Below are positions 25,641 through 33,832 of a stretch of 64,000 nt of DNA, one piece after another; positions within the stretch are counted from its first letter, which is position 1, and the number at the start of each line of letters is the position of its first letter. The notes beneath the pieces were generated by a model. That model was not told where the DNA came from and searched no databases. It saw nothing but the letters and a program-made list of their open reading frames with translations. Position numbers and translations under genes: made by a program. The DNA is taken from the NCBI RefSeq assembly GCF_002205635.1, contig NZ_NISJ01000001.1, forward strand, positions 620,001 through 684,000. The letters run 5' to 3'. Source of the DNA: Sphingopyxis witflariensis (GTDB taxonomy: Bacteria; Pseudomonadota; Alphaproteobacteria; Sphingomonadales; Sphingomonadaceae).

Positions 25641-26842
25641 GCGATCTTGAAACCTATCGCGCCAAGGCAGCAGCCTGGCTCGAAACGATGGTACCCGACT
25701 TTGGCCGCGACGCGCGTCAGGGGCTGTCCGAAGCAGATGACCTCGCGCTCGGCCGCCGTTATCAGAAGGCGAAGTTCGATGCCGGCTATGCCGGAATCAA
25801 CTGGCCCGTCGAATATGGCGGCCAGGGGCTGGGCCATCTCGAAAAGATCAGCTTCGACGCCGAAGAGATGAAGCACGGTTTCCCGAACTTCTATTTCGGC
25901 ATCTCACTGGGCATGCCGGTGCCGATCCTGATGCAGTTCGGCGGCGACAAGGCGTTCGTCAAGGAACGTGTCCTGAAGGCGCTGAAGGGTGAGGAAATCT
26001 GGTGCCAGCTGTTTTCCGAGCCTGCGGCGGGGTCGGACCTCGCCGGCCTGCGCACCAAGGCGGAAGCCGACGGCAATGGCTGGAAGATCAACGGCCAGAA
26101 AGTGTGGACCAGCTGGGCGCATTATAGCGACTATGGCGTCATCGTCGTCCGCACCGACCCCAATGTACCCAAGCACAAGGGGCTCACTTATTTCTGGGTC
26201 GACATGAAGGCACCCGGGGTCACCGTGCGCCAGATCAAGCTCGCGGGCGGCGACAGCCACGTCAACGAGGTGTTTTTCGACGATGTGAAGATCGGCGACG
26301 ATCATCGCATGTCGCCGGTCGGCGGCGGCTTTGCGGTCGCGATCGCGACCTTGATGATCGAACGCTATGTCGCGACCGACAGCGCGGGCTTTGGCCCGCA
26401 CCTCGACCTGTTCGTCGAATTGGCGAAAGAGATTGAGATCAACGGCAAACCCGCAATTGAGGATGGCCGTATCCGCCAGCAGATAGCGCGCAACCATGCA
26501 ATGCGTGCGGGCCTCGATTCGATCAACGTGCGTGCGCGGCTGATGATGGAAGCGGGCATGATCCCGGGCGCCGAAGGTTCGCTGAACAAGCTGGTTGCGG
26601 TGCGCTCGCGACAGAAACTGTCCGAACTCGCGATCGATCTGCGTGGCAGCGATGGTTTTGCGTTCGACGAGCATGCGTCGCAGCGCGAGGACTGGACGTC
26701 GAGCTGGATCAACGCGCCGACGGGCCGCATCGCAGGCGGTTCGGACGAGACCTTGCTCAACACCATTGCGGAGAAGGTGCTCGGCCTGCCGCAGGATCAC
26801 CGCCCCGACAAGGGCGTCCCGTTCAACGAAATCCCGGTCTGA
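25637..26842 (+). CDS. acyl-CoA dehydrogenase, large subunit type
   Basis: 401-residue partner of the preceding gene. It has WPVEYGGQGLG, CQLFSEPAAGSDLAGLRTKA, WKINGQKVWTSWAHY and a C-terminal GRIAGGSDETLLNTIAEKVL, as in FadE subunits that form alpha2beta2 heterotetramers. The first Met overlaps the stop of the previous gene (ATGA). It is followed 12 bp later by an SDR gene. The acyl substrate is not evident from sequence. Confidence 0.9.
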   Translation: MSDLETYRAKAAAWLETMVPDFGRDARQGLSEADDLALGRRYQKAKFDAGYAGINWPVEYGGQGLGHLEKISFDAEEMKHGFPNFYFGISLGMPVPILMQFGGDKAFVKERVLKALKGEEIWCQLFSEPAAGSDLAGLRTKAEADGNGWKINGQKVWTSWAHYSDYGVIVVRTDPNVPKHKGLTYFWVDMKAPGVTVRQIKLAGGDSHVNEVFFDDVKIGDDHRMSPVGGGFAVAIATLMIERYVATDSAGFGPHLDLFVELAKEIEINGKPAIEDGRIRQQIARNHAMRAGLDSINVRARLMMEAGMIPGAEGSLNKLVAVRSRQKLSELAIDLRGSDGFAFDEHASQREDWTSSWINAPTGRIAGGSDETLLNTIAEKVLGLPQDHRPDKGVPFNEIPV

Positions 26843-26854
26843 GGAGGCAATATA

Positions 26855-27637
26855 GTGAAATTCGATACATCGACCGCAGCCGTTGTGACCGGCGGGGCAT
26901 CGGGCCTCGGCCGCGCGACCGCCGAGGCGCTCGCCGCCGCGGGCGTCAAGGTTGCGATTTTCGACATCAACGAAGCGCTGGGCGAAGAAGTCGCGGCATC
27001 GATCGGCGGCATTTTCTGCCGCGTCGATATCACCCACGAACAATCGGTGCTCGACGGCTATGCGAAGGCGCGTGCGGCGCATGGACAGGAACGCATTTGC
27101 GTCCACTGCGCGATGACCTCACGCCGTGGCAAGACACTCGCCTATGACAAGGAAACGCGAACCTTCCGCCGCACCCCGACCGAGGATTATGCTTTCGGCG
27201 TGGAGGGCATATTGACCTCCAGCTACCGCGTCGCGTCGATCTCGGCCGAAGGCATGGCGGCGCTTCCCGAAATGGAAGACGGCGAGCGCGGCGCGATCGT
27301 GCTGACCGCCTCGGTCGCGGCCCAGGACGGACAAATCGGCCAGGTCATCTACGGTTCGGCCAAGGCGGGCGTGAACGGTCTTGTCTTGCCGATGGCGCGC
27401 GACCTGATGGATCTTGGCATCCGCGTCAACGCCATCATGCCCGGCGTGTTCGGCACACCGCTGCTCAACAATATGAACCCGAAGGTGAAGGAAAGCCTGG
27501 AGGCATCCGTCCCCTTCCCCAAGCGGCTCGGCAAGGCCGAGGAATATGCGAGCCTCGCGATGGAGATGGTTCGCAACACCTATTTCAATGGTCAAGCAGT
27601 CCGTTTGGACGGTGCGATCAGAATGGCCCCTCGTTAA
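26855..27637 (+). CDS. SDR-family dehydrogenase, 3-hydroxyacyl-CoA dehydrogenase type 2-like
   Basis: 260-residue Rossmann-fold short-chain dehydrogenase. TGGASGLGR at 12-20 binds NAD; Ser153, Tyr166 and Lys170 (YGSAK) form the catalytic set. The overall pattern resembles HSD10, which oxidises 3-hydroxyacyl-CoA including 2-methyl forms. The usual NAG motif is replaced by HCAMTS near 84-89. The start is GTG, with GAGGAGG 7-13 bases before it. The position between acyl-CoA dehydrogenases and a thiolase fits the third step of beta-oxidation. Confidence 0.87.
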   Translation: MKFDTSTAAVVTGGASGLGRATAEALAAAGVKVAIFDINEALGEEVAASIGGIFCRVDITHEQSVLDGYAKARAAHGQERICVHCAMTSRRGKTLAYDKETRTFRRTPTEDYAFGVEGILTSSYRVASISAEGMAALPEMEDGERGAIVLTASVAAQDGQIGQVIYGSAKAGVNGLVLPMARDLMDLGIRVNAIMPGVFGTPLLNNMNPKVKESLEASVPFPKRLGKAEEYASLAMEMVRNTYFNGQAVRLDGAIRMAPR

Positions 27638-27664
27638 TCTCTCCCCACTGAAAGGAATTTCCTC

Positions 27665-28915
27665 ATGGCTGAAGCTTATATCATCGACGCCGTCCGCACC
27701 CCGCGCGGGATCGGCAAGCCCGGCAAGGGCGCGCTGTCGCATCTCCACCCGCAGCACCTCGCCGCGACCGTCCTCGCCGCGATCCGCGATCGCAACAATC
27801 TCGACACCGCAACGGTCGATGACATCGTCTGGTCGACGTCGAGCCAGAATGGCAAGCAGGGCGGCGACCTCGGCCGCATGGCGGCGCTGTCGGCCGGTTA
27901 TGACACCAAGGCCAGCGGCACGACGCTCGACCGTTTCTGCGGCGGCGGGATCAGCTCGGTGAACTTTGCAGCGGCATCGGTGATGTCGGGCATGGAAGAT
28001 TGCGTCATCGCCGGCGGGACCGAGATGATGAGCTACACCACAGCTTTCGCCGCTGAGCAGGCCAATGCCGGCCTGCCGCCGCGCCTGATGGGATCGGGCC
28101 ACGAAGCGCTCGACGAACTGCACCCGCAGTCGCATCAGGGCGTGTGCGGCGACGCGATCGCGACGATCGAAGGCATCAGCCGTGAGGCGCTCGACGCGCT
28201 GGCGCTGGTCAGCCAACAGCGCGCGGACCGCGCGATCAAGGAAGGCCGTTTCGACAAGTCGTTGGTGCCGGTCCTCAATACCGACGGCACCGTCGCGCTC
28301 GACCGCGAAGAGTTCCCGCGTCCCGAAACCACCGCCGAAGGCCTTGCTGCGCTCAAGCCCAGCTTCACCGGCCTTGCCGATTTCGACCTCGGCGGCGGTT
28401 TCACCTTCCGCAAGCAGGTTAACCGCCGCTATCCCGACCTGGAAATCCAGCATTTCCACCATGCCGGTAACTCGTCGGGCGTCGTCGATGGCGCCGCCGC
28501 GATCCTGCTGACGTCGAAAGAATATGCCGACAAGCATGGCCTGAAGCCGCGCGGCCGTGTCGTTGCCTATGCCAATATCGGTGACGATCCGACGCTGATG
28601 CTCAACGCGCCGGTTCCGGCCGCGAACAAGGTTCTCGAAAAGGCCGGGCTGACCAAGGACGACATCGACGTCTGGGAAATCAACGAGGCCTTTTCGGTTG
28701 TCGCCGAAAAGTTCATCCGCGACCTCGACCTCGACCGCGAAAAGGTGAACATCAACGGCGGATCGATGGCGCTCGGCCATCCGATCGGCGCCACCGGTTC
28801 GATCCTGATCGGCACTGCGCTCGACGAACTCGAGCGCTCGGGCGGCCGTTATGGTCTGGTCACGATGTGCGCGGCGGGTGGCATGGCACCCGCGATCATC
28901 ATCGAACGGCTGTAA
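27665..28915 (+). CDS. acetyl-CoA C-acyltransferase (thiolase)
   Basis: 416-residue thiolase cleaving 3-oxoacyl-CoA. The nucleophile Cys92 is in LDRFCGGGISS, GHPIGATGSILIG holds the catalytic His, and CAAGGMAPAII the second Cys. Residues 1-20 begin MAEAYIIDAVRTPRG as usual. It is 27 bp behind the SDR gene and followed by a strong hairpin, so it probably ends the transcript that starts at the second dehydrogenase gene. Confidence 0.93.
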   Translation: MAEAYIIDAVRTPRGIGKPGKGALSHLHPQHLAATVLAAIRDRNNLDTATVDDIVWSTSSQNGKQGGDLGRMAALSAGYDTKASGTTLDRFCGGGISSVNFAAASVMSGMEDCVIAGGTEMMSYTTAFAAEQANAGLPPRLMGSGHEALDELHPQSHQGVCGDAIATIEGISREALDALALVSQQRADRAIKEGRFDKSLVPVLNTDGTVALDREEFPRPETTAEGLAALKPSFTGLADFDLGGGFTFRKQVNRRYPDLEIQHFHHAGNSSGVVDGAAAILLTSKEYADKHGLKPRGRVVAYANIGDDPTLMLNAPVPAANKVLEKAGLTKDDIDVWEINEAFSVVAEKFIRDLDLDREKVNINGGSMALGHPIGATGSILIGTALDELERSGGRYGLVTMCAAGGMAPAIIIERL

Positions 28916-28924
28916 ATATGTTCT

Positions 28925-28952
28925 GGCTGGTCCGGGAGTTCCCGGACCAGCC
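28925..28952 (+). terminator. 12-bp perfect hairpin after the thiolase gene
   Basis: GGCTGGTCCGGG (28925-28936) pairs perfectly with 28941-28952 around the loop AGTT, 10 bp beyond the thiolase stop. There is no T-run, so termination is likely but not textbook. Confidence 0.6.
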
Positions 28953-29018
28953 GCATGATTGTGACGACTTTGCGGATCGGGCGGTGCCCGGGGCCGCATG
29001 TTTTTATGGGAGAGCCAC

Positions 29019-30149
29019 ATGTCCGGACCGCTGACGGGTATCAGGATCATCGAATTTGCGGGTATCGGCCCGGGTCCCTTTTGCAGCATGATGCTCGCAG
29101 ACCATGGCGCCGAAGTCATCCGCATCGACCGGCCCGGCGGCTTCATGGACCCGCGCGATCCGCTGTCGCGCAACCGCACCTCGATCTCGCTCGACATGAA
29201 GAACCCCGAGGCGGTGCAGATCGCGCGCGACCTGTGCAAGACCGCCGACGGGATTATCGAGGGCTATCGCCCCGGTGTAATGGAGCGGCTGGGCCTGGGC
29301 CCCGATGTGCTGCTCGGCGACAATCCCAAGCTCGTTTACGGCCGCATGACCGGCTGGGGCCAGTTCGGTCCCTATGCGCAGGCGGCTGGCCACGACATCA
29401 ACTATATCTCTCTGTCGGGCGTCCTCCACGGCATCGGCGTGCGCGGCGGCAAGCCCGTTCCGCCGGTCAATTATGTCGGCGATTTCGGCGGCGGCGGCAT
29501 GATGCTGGCGTTCGGCATGTCGAGCGCGCTGCTCCACGCCGCGAAGACCGGCGAAGGTCAGGTGATCGACTGCGCGATGACCGACGGTTCGGCGCTGCTC
29601 GCTGGCATGAGCTGGTGGTTCCACAGCGCCGGGGCGTTGAAGGACGAGGCGGGCGTCAACCGGCTCGACGGCGGTGCGCCTTACTATGACACCTACACCT
29701 GCAGCGACGGCAAGTTCATCTCGATCGGATCGATCGAGCCGCAATTTTACGCGCTGCTGCGCGCGAAGACGGGGCTCGATACCGATCCCGACTTTGACGT
29801 GCAGGACGATCAGGAAAATTGGCCCGCAAAGAAGGACAAGGTCGCCGCGCTGTTCGCGACCAAAACGCGCGACGAATGGTGCGAGTTGATGGAAATGACC
29901 GACGTTTGCTTCGCGCCGGTGCTGTCACTCAGCGAAGCGCCGAAGCATCCGCACAATGTCGAGCGCGAAACCTTCATCACGGTTGGCGGTGCGATCCACC
30001 CGGCACCGGCACCGCGCTATTCGGCGACGGTGAACGACACCCCGCGGCCTGCGCCGCAGGTTGGCGGTGATAGCGAGGCTGTGTTGGCGGATCTGGGTTA
30101 TGACGCGGACAAGATTGCGGCGCTCAAGTCGGGCGGTGCGGTGAAATAA
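29019..30149 (+). CDS. alpha-methylacyl-CoA racemase (CaiB/BaiF family)
   Basis: 376-residue family III CoA-transferase fold protein. IRIIEFAGIGPGPFCSMMLAD at the N-terminus, His125 in GHDINYISLSG and Asp155 in NYVGDFGGGGMML fall at the same positions as the proton-transfer His and Asp of mycobacterial alpha-methylacyl-CoA racemase. The racemase converts 2R-methylacyl-CoA into the 2S form that dehydrogenases accept. The start MSGPLTG was chosen because GGGAGAG lies just upstream. Other CaiB/BaiF transferases are less likely given these two residues. Confidence 0.85.
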   Translation: MSGPLTGIRIIEFAGIGPGPFCSMMLADHGAEVIRIDRPGGFMDPRDPLSRNRTSISLDMKNPEAVQIARDLCKTADGIIEGYRPGVMERLGLGPDVLLGDNPKLVYGRMTGWGQFGPYAQAAGHDINYISLSGVLHGIGVRGGKPVPPVNYVGDFGGGGMMLAFGMSSALLHAAKTGEGQVIDCAMTDGSALLAGMSWWFHSAGALKDEAGVNRLDGGAPYYDTYTCSDGKFISIGSIEPQFYALLRAKTGLDTDPDFDVQDDQENWPAKKDKVAALFATKTRDEWCELMEMTDVCFAPVLSLSEAPKHPHNVERETFITVGGAIHPAPAPRYSATVNDTPRPAPQVGGDSEAVLADLGYDADKIAALKSGGAVK

Positions 30150-30155
30150 TTAGCT

Positions 30156-30231
30156 CGTCATTGCGAGCATAGAGAAGCAATCCAGAGCGGTTTACGCCAC
30201 GCTGGATTGCTTCTCTATGCTCGCAATGACG
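30156..30231. repeat. dispersed intergenic palindromic element (copy 2)
   Basis: A perfect 30-bp inverted repeat (30156-30185 with 30202-30231) around a 16-base loop, starting CGTCATTGCGAG and ending CTCGCAATGACG. TTTTTT follows on the plus strand at about 30234-30240. It lies between the convergent ends of the racemase gene and the next dehydrogenase gene and would make a strong terminator. Confidence 0.95.
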
Positions 30232-30244
30232 ATGTTTTTTGCCT

Positions 30245-30958
30245 CTAAACGGCGCGCGCGGTCAGCGTTTCCCAAAGACCGCGCCCGCCGAGGCTCGCAA
30301 CCTGCCGGCCCAATATCCCGGCCCAATGCGCGTCATTGCCGTGCGCCCCACGCCACCGCATCAGCGGGATAGTCACGCGGTTGAGGTCATATTCTTGCGT
30401 GAAACCGATCGCGCCGTGAACCTGATGCGCGATGGCGGTGACGACGCCGACAGCGCGGTTGGCACGCAGTTTGGCCGCCGCGATTTCGAAATCAGCGTCA
30501 GTAAATCCCGCCGCATCGAGCCGGGCCGCCATCGCCCCAGCCGCCGCATCGACCGCACGCACTTCGCACGCCATCACCGCGAGCGATTGCTGCACCGCCT
30601 GAAACTTGCCGAGCGGACGGCCGAATTGCTGGCGGGTGTTCACATGTTCGACCGACAGCGCCAGTGCCTGCTCCATCGCGCCCGCCATCAGGCTGACGGT
30701 CGCGGCGGCATGGAGCGCGGGCGACATCTCACCTAATCCCGACAATATATGTTCCGCAACTGGCAGGTCGGGCGCCATGACGCCCGCAATCTTCAGCACG
30801 GCATTGAGGTCACCCCAGTCGCCGCCGAAACCGCCGTCGGCCTCGGGCACGAGCAGCAAGGCAAAGCCCGCCGCCTCGACCGGAGCGATCCCGGCGGTTG
30901 CGGCCTCGGCGAATACCGCGCTGGCGGTATCGCACAGCATATCGCGCGCCGTGCTCAT
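30245..30958 (-). CDS. short acyl-CoA dehydrogenase-like protein lacking the middle domain
   Basis: 237 residues only. Residues 1-80 resemble the N-terminal helical domain (EADGGFGGDWGDLNAVL), and from about 90 on it is the C-terminal helical domain (TRQQFGRPLGKFQAVQQSLA and HQVHGAIGFTQEYDLNRVT). The central beta-domain of about 100 residues, which normally holds FAD contacts, is missing. The start overlaps the stop of the upstream full-length dehydrogenase gene (ATGA), so it is probably the second subunit of a heteromeric enzyme. The start was fixed by that overlap. Confidence 0.82.
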   Translation of the reverse strand: MSTARDMLCDTASAVFAEAATAGIAPVEAAGFALLLVPEADGGFGGDWGDLNAVLKIAGVMAPDLPVAEHILSGLGEMSPALHAAATVSLMAGAMEQALALSVEHVNTRQQFGRPLGKFQAVQQSLAVMACEVRAVDAAAGAMAARLDAAGFTDADFEIAAAKLRANRAVGVVTAIAHQVHGAIGFTQEYDLNRVTIPLMRWRGAHGNDAHWAGILGRQVASLGGRGLWETLTARAV

Positions 30959-32094
30959 CGCAGTCCCAATCCGCGTGCGATGATCCCGCGGATCACTTCG
31001 CGGGTACCACCGCGCAGCGAGAAGCTGGGCGATGCGATCAGCAGCGCGCGGAGCAGGCGCGCCAGATCGTCGGGATCTTCCCAGCCGCTTGTCACCACCG
31101 CCTGAATCCGGCGCGGCATATCCTGTTCGAAGCTGTTGCCGAGTTCCTTGACCACCGACGCCTCGACCATCGGATCCTCCCCAGCTGCGAGTTTCGCCGC
31201 GGTCGACATCGACAGTTGGCGCAGCGTCCACATTTCGGCGGCCAGCTCGCCGATCAGCGCTGCGACCGCAGGGTCGGGATCGGCCCCCGCAGCATCGATC
31301 AGCGCGGCGAACAGTGCGTGGCTCGACAAATAGCGTTCGGGGCCCGAGCGTTCGAGGCCGAGTTCGGCGGTGACCTGTTTCCACCCCTGCCCGCGCTCGC
31401 CGACCAGCGCGCCGTGGGGGACGAGAGCATCGTCGAAGAAGACCTCGTTGAAATCATGGTTGCCCGCCATGTCGATGATCGGGCGAATGGTGATGCCGGG
31501 CGTGTCGAGGTCGACGAGAAACTGGCTCAATCCCGCGTTGCGTTCGCTGCCTTCCTCGGTCCGCACCAGCGCGAGCATGACGTGCGACAGATGCGCGCCG
31601 GTGGTCCAGATTTTCTGGCCGCTGATGCGCCAGCCCTCGGCGGTTTCGCGGGCGGTGGTGCGAACGGCAGCAAGGTCTGACCCCGCACCGGGTTCAGACA
31701 GGCCGATGCAGGCATATAGTTCGCCGCGCGCGATTCCGGGCAGGTAGCGCTGGCGCTGTTCCTCGCTGCCATAGCGCAGGATCAGGGGGCCCGTCTGGCG
31801 GTCGGCGATCCAGTGCGCGCCGACGGGAGCGCCCGCCGCGAGCAATTCCTCAATCACCACATAACGTTCGAGCGGATGGCGATCGCCGCCGCCATAACGC
31901 GCCGGAAGTGTCATGCCGATGTAACCGGCAGCGCCGAGTGCGCGACTGAAACCGGTGTCGAAGCTTGCCCAGCAATTGGCGCGTTCGACGATATCGCCTT
32001 CCGGCTGATTTATCGCGAGCCATGCCCGCAAATCGGTGCGCAGTGCGAGAATGTCGCCGGGCGGATCAAAAGGATAGAGTGCAAAGTCTTGCAT
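30955..32094 (-). CDS. acyl-CoA dehydrogenase
   Basis: 379-residue full-length acyl-CoA dehydrogenase. It contains LPARYGGGDRHPLERYVVIE, CIGLSEPGAGSDLAAVRTT, WRISGQKIWTTGAH and a C-terminal FSLRGGTREVIRGIIARGLG. The start MQDFALYPFDPPGD was chosen; upstream frame overlaps the divergent hydratase gene. It is transcribed with the short dehydrogenase-like gene behind it, with a 4-bp overlap. The substrate is unknown; GGTREV where YEGT-type enzymes have the base follows the FadE steroid-type pattern. Confidence 0.9.
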   Translation of the reverse strand: MQDFALYPFDPPGDILALRTDLRAWLAINQPEGDIVERANCWASFDTGFSRALGAAGYIGMTLPARYGGGDRHPLERYVVIEELLAAGAPVGAHWIADRQTGPLILRYGSEEQRQRYLPGIARGELYACIGLSEPGAGSDLAAVRTTARETAEGWRISGQKIWTTGAHLSHVMLALVRTEEGSERNAGLSQFLVDLDTPGITIRPIIDMAGNHDFNEVFFDDALVPHGALVGERGQGWKQVTAELGLERSGPERYLSSHALFAALIDAAGADPDPAVAALIGELAAEMWTLRQLSMSTAAKLAAGEDPMVEASVVKELGNSFEQDMPRRIQAVVTSGWEDPDDLARLLRALLIASPSFSLRGGTREVIRGIIARGLGLR

Positions 32095-32145
32095 GTCCCG
32101 ACAGCCATGCAATAGCTTTTCGGGAGCAGCAAAGGGAATTTGAAC

Positions 32146-32949
32146 ATGGGCGAATTTTTGAGTGTCGAGCGGCGGGGCAAGATCGCAATCCTGACGATGA
32201 TCAAGCCCGACAGCATGAATGCGATCGGCACCCACGAGGATTGCGACGACATCATCGATACGATGCAGGAGATCGGCCGCGATCGCAGCATCAGCGCGAT
32301 CATCCTGACCGGCAGCGGCAAGGCATTCAGCGCCGGCGGCAATCTGAAGGGCATGAAAGACCGCACCGGAATCGGCGTGCTCGACCAGCCCGATTCGACC
32401 CGGTCCAATTATCGCCGCGGCGTGCAGGCGGTGATCCGCGCGCTGATGGATTGCGAAATCCCGATGATCGCCGCGATCAATGGCCATGCTATCGGGCTGG
32501 GCGCCGACCTTGCCTGCACCTGCGACATTCGCATTGCAGCCGAGAGCGCCAAATTCGCGTGCAGCTTCGTCAAGGTCGGGATCGTCCCGGGCGACGGCGG
32601 CGCCTGGCTGCTTCAGAAAATCGTTGGCTATCCGCGTGCTGCCGAATTGTTCCTGACCGGCGACCGCTTCGATGCACAGCAGGCGAAGGAATATGGCCTC
32701 GTCACCGACGTCGTCCCTGACGAGGAGTTACTGGACCGTGCCGTCGCGATTGCCGAACGCATTGTGTGCAACCCCCCTCGTGCGCTAAGACTGACCAAGC
32801 GATTGCTGCGCGAGGCGCAGCACAGCCGGATGAGCGACATCCTCGAACTCAGTGCCGCCTATCAGGCTATCGTGCACGAAACCGCCGACAACCGCGAGGC
32901 GATCGACGCCTTTATCGAAAAGCGCGCGCCGGTGTTTACGGGAGAATGA
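32146..32949 (+). CDS. enoyl-CoA hydratase/isomerase family protein
   Basis: 267-residue crotonase-fold protein. The oxyanion-hole region SAGGNLKGM (about 62-70) and NGHAIGLGADLACTCDIR (about 115-132) are clear. Both catalytic glutamates of classical hydratases seem absent: the first position is Asp in GADLAC and the second falls in FVKVGIVPGDGG, a pattern nearer to PaaG-type isomerases. Function as a hydratase or as an isomerase is open. The ATG at 32146 has AAAGGG 10 bases upstream; a TTG two codons earlier is less likely. Its stop overlaps the phosphatase gene. Confidence 0.85.
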   Translation: MGEFLSVERRGKIAILTMIKPDSMNAIGTHEDCDDIIDTMQEIGRDRSISAIILTGSGKAFSAGGNLKGMKDRTGIGVLDQPDSTRSNYRRGVQAVIRALMDCEIPMIAAINGHAIGLGADLACTCDIRIAAESAKFACSFVKVGIVPGDGGAWLLQKIVGYPRAAELFLTGDRFDAQQAKEYGLVTDVVPDEELLDRAVAIAERIVCNPPRALRLTKRLLREAQHSRMSDILELSAAYQAIVHETADNREAIDAFIEKRAPVFTGE

Positions 32950-33734
32950 CGATGATTGCCGAACGTGTCCTGCCCCTGTCCGGCATTCACAATTTCCGCG
33001 ACTATGGCGGCTATGCCGTCGAAGGCGGCGGGCGACTGCGCAGCGGCATATTGTGGCGGTCGGCCCATCATCAGGAAGCGACCTCTGACGATCTGGACAC
33101 GGTCGACACGCTGGGGATCGAAACCGTCGTTGACCTGCGTGGTGATGACGAACGCGCGCTCCATCCGTGCAAGCGGTCGGAGAATTTTTCGGCGCGGGTG
33201 CTGTTCGCCGACGGCAATACCGCGGGCCTCGCCCCGCATTTGCAGGCCGCTGGCGGCACGATCGACAATGACACCGCGCGCTCGCGGATGGTCGATGTCT
33301 ATGCCGGCATGCCCTATCGCCCTGCGCTGGTGAACACGCTGCGCCTCTATCTTTCGGCGCTGGCCGAATATGATGCGCCGAGCCTTGTGCATTGTGTTGC
33401 GGGCAAGGATCGCACCGGTTTCGCCGTCGCGGTCGTCCACCGCCTGCTCGGCGTCCACGAAGATGATCTGATGCACGATTATCTGCTCACCAACACGGCG
33501 GGCAAGATTGAGGAGCGCATCGCACAGGGCGGCAACGCCATTCGCGCACGCTATGGTGCAGAAATTCACGACGATGCGATCCGCACGCTGATGTCGGTCA
33601 ACCCGATCTTCCTCGATGCGGCACTGGCGACAGTGCGCCGCGACCATGGCGATGTGGCGACTTATGCCGAGGCGGTGCTGAACTTCACGCCGGAGATGCA
33701 CGAGGCACTGGTGGATAAGCTGGTGGTCTACTGA
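32946..33734 (+). CDS. protein tyrosine/serine phosphatase
   Basis: 262-residue phosphatase of the Y_phosphatase3 (Siw14/IphP-like) family. It begins with the family motif GIHNFRDYGGY (about 13-23) and contains the signature loop HCVAGKDRTGFAVA, where the Cys and Arg are catalytic. Such enzymes accept phosphotyrosine, phosphoserine or inositol phosphates. The ATG overlaps the hydratase stop (ATGA). Its link to acyl-CoA metabolism is only positional. Confidence 0.9.
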   Translation: MTMIAERVLPLSGIHNFRDYGGYAVEGGGRLRSGILWRSAHHQEATSDDLDTVDTLGIETVVDLRGDDERALHPCKRSENFSARVLFADGNTAGLAPHLQAAGGTIDNDTARSRMVDVYAGMPYRPALVNTLRLYLSALAEYDAPSLVHCVAGKDRTGFAVAVVHRLLGVHEDDLMHDYLLTNTAGKIEERIAQGGNAIRARYGAEIHDDAIRTLMSVNPIFLDAALATVRRDHGDVATYAEAVLNFTPEMHEALVDKLVVY

Positions 33735-33739
33735 CCGCG

Positions 33740-33831
33740 GTCATTGCGAGCGAAGCGAAGCAATCTCCAGCGGGCACAATTTGGTGACGGTAGCTGGAGA
33801 TTGCTTCGTCGCTTCGCTCCTCGCAATGACG
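33740..33831. repeat. dispersed intergenic palindromic element (copy 3)
   Basis: Arms GTCATTGCGAGCGAAGCGAA...CAATCTCCAGC and GCTGGAGATTGC...CTCGCAATGAC enclose a loop of about 25 bases. The right arm has three extra bases (GTC) and a CTC in place of GC. It fills the gap between the convergent phosphatase and amidohydrolase genes. Confidence 0.9.
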
Positions 33832-33832
33832 A

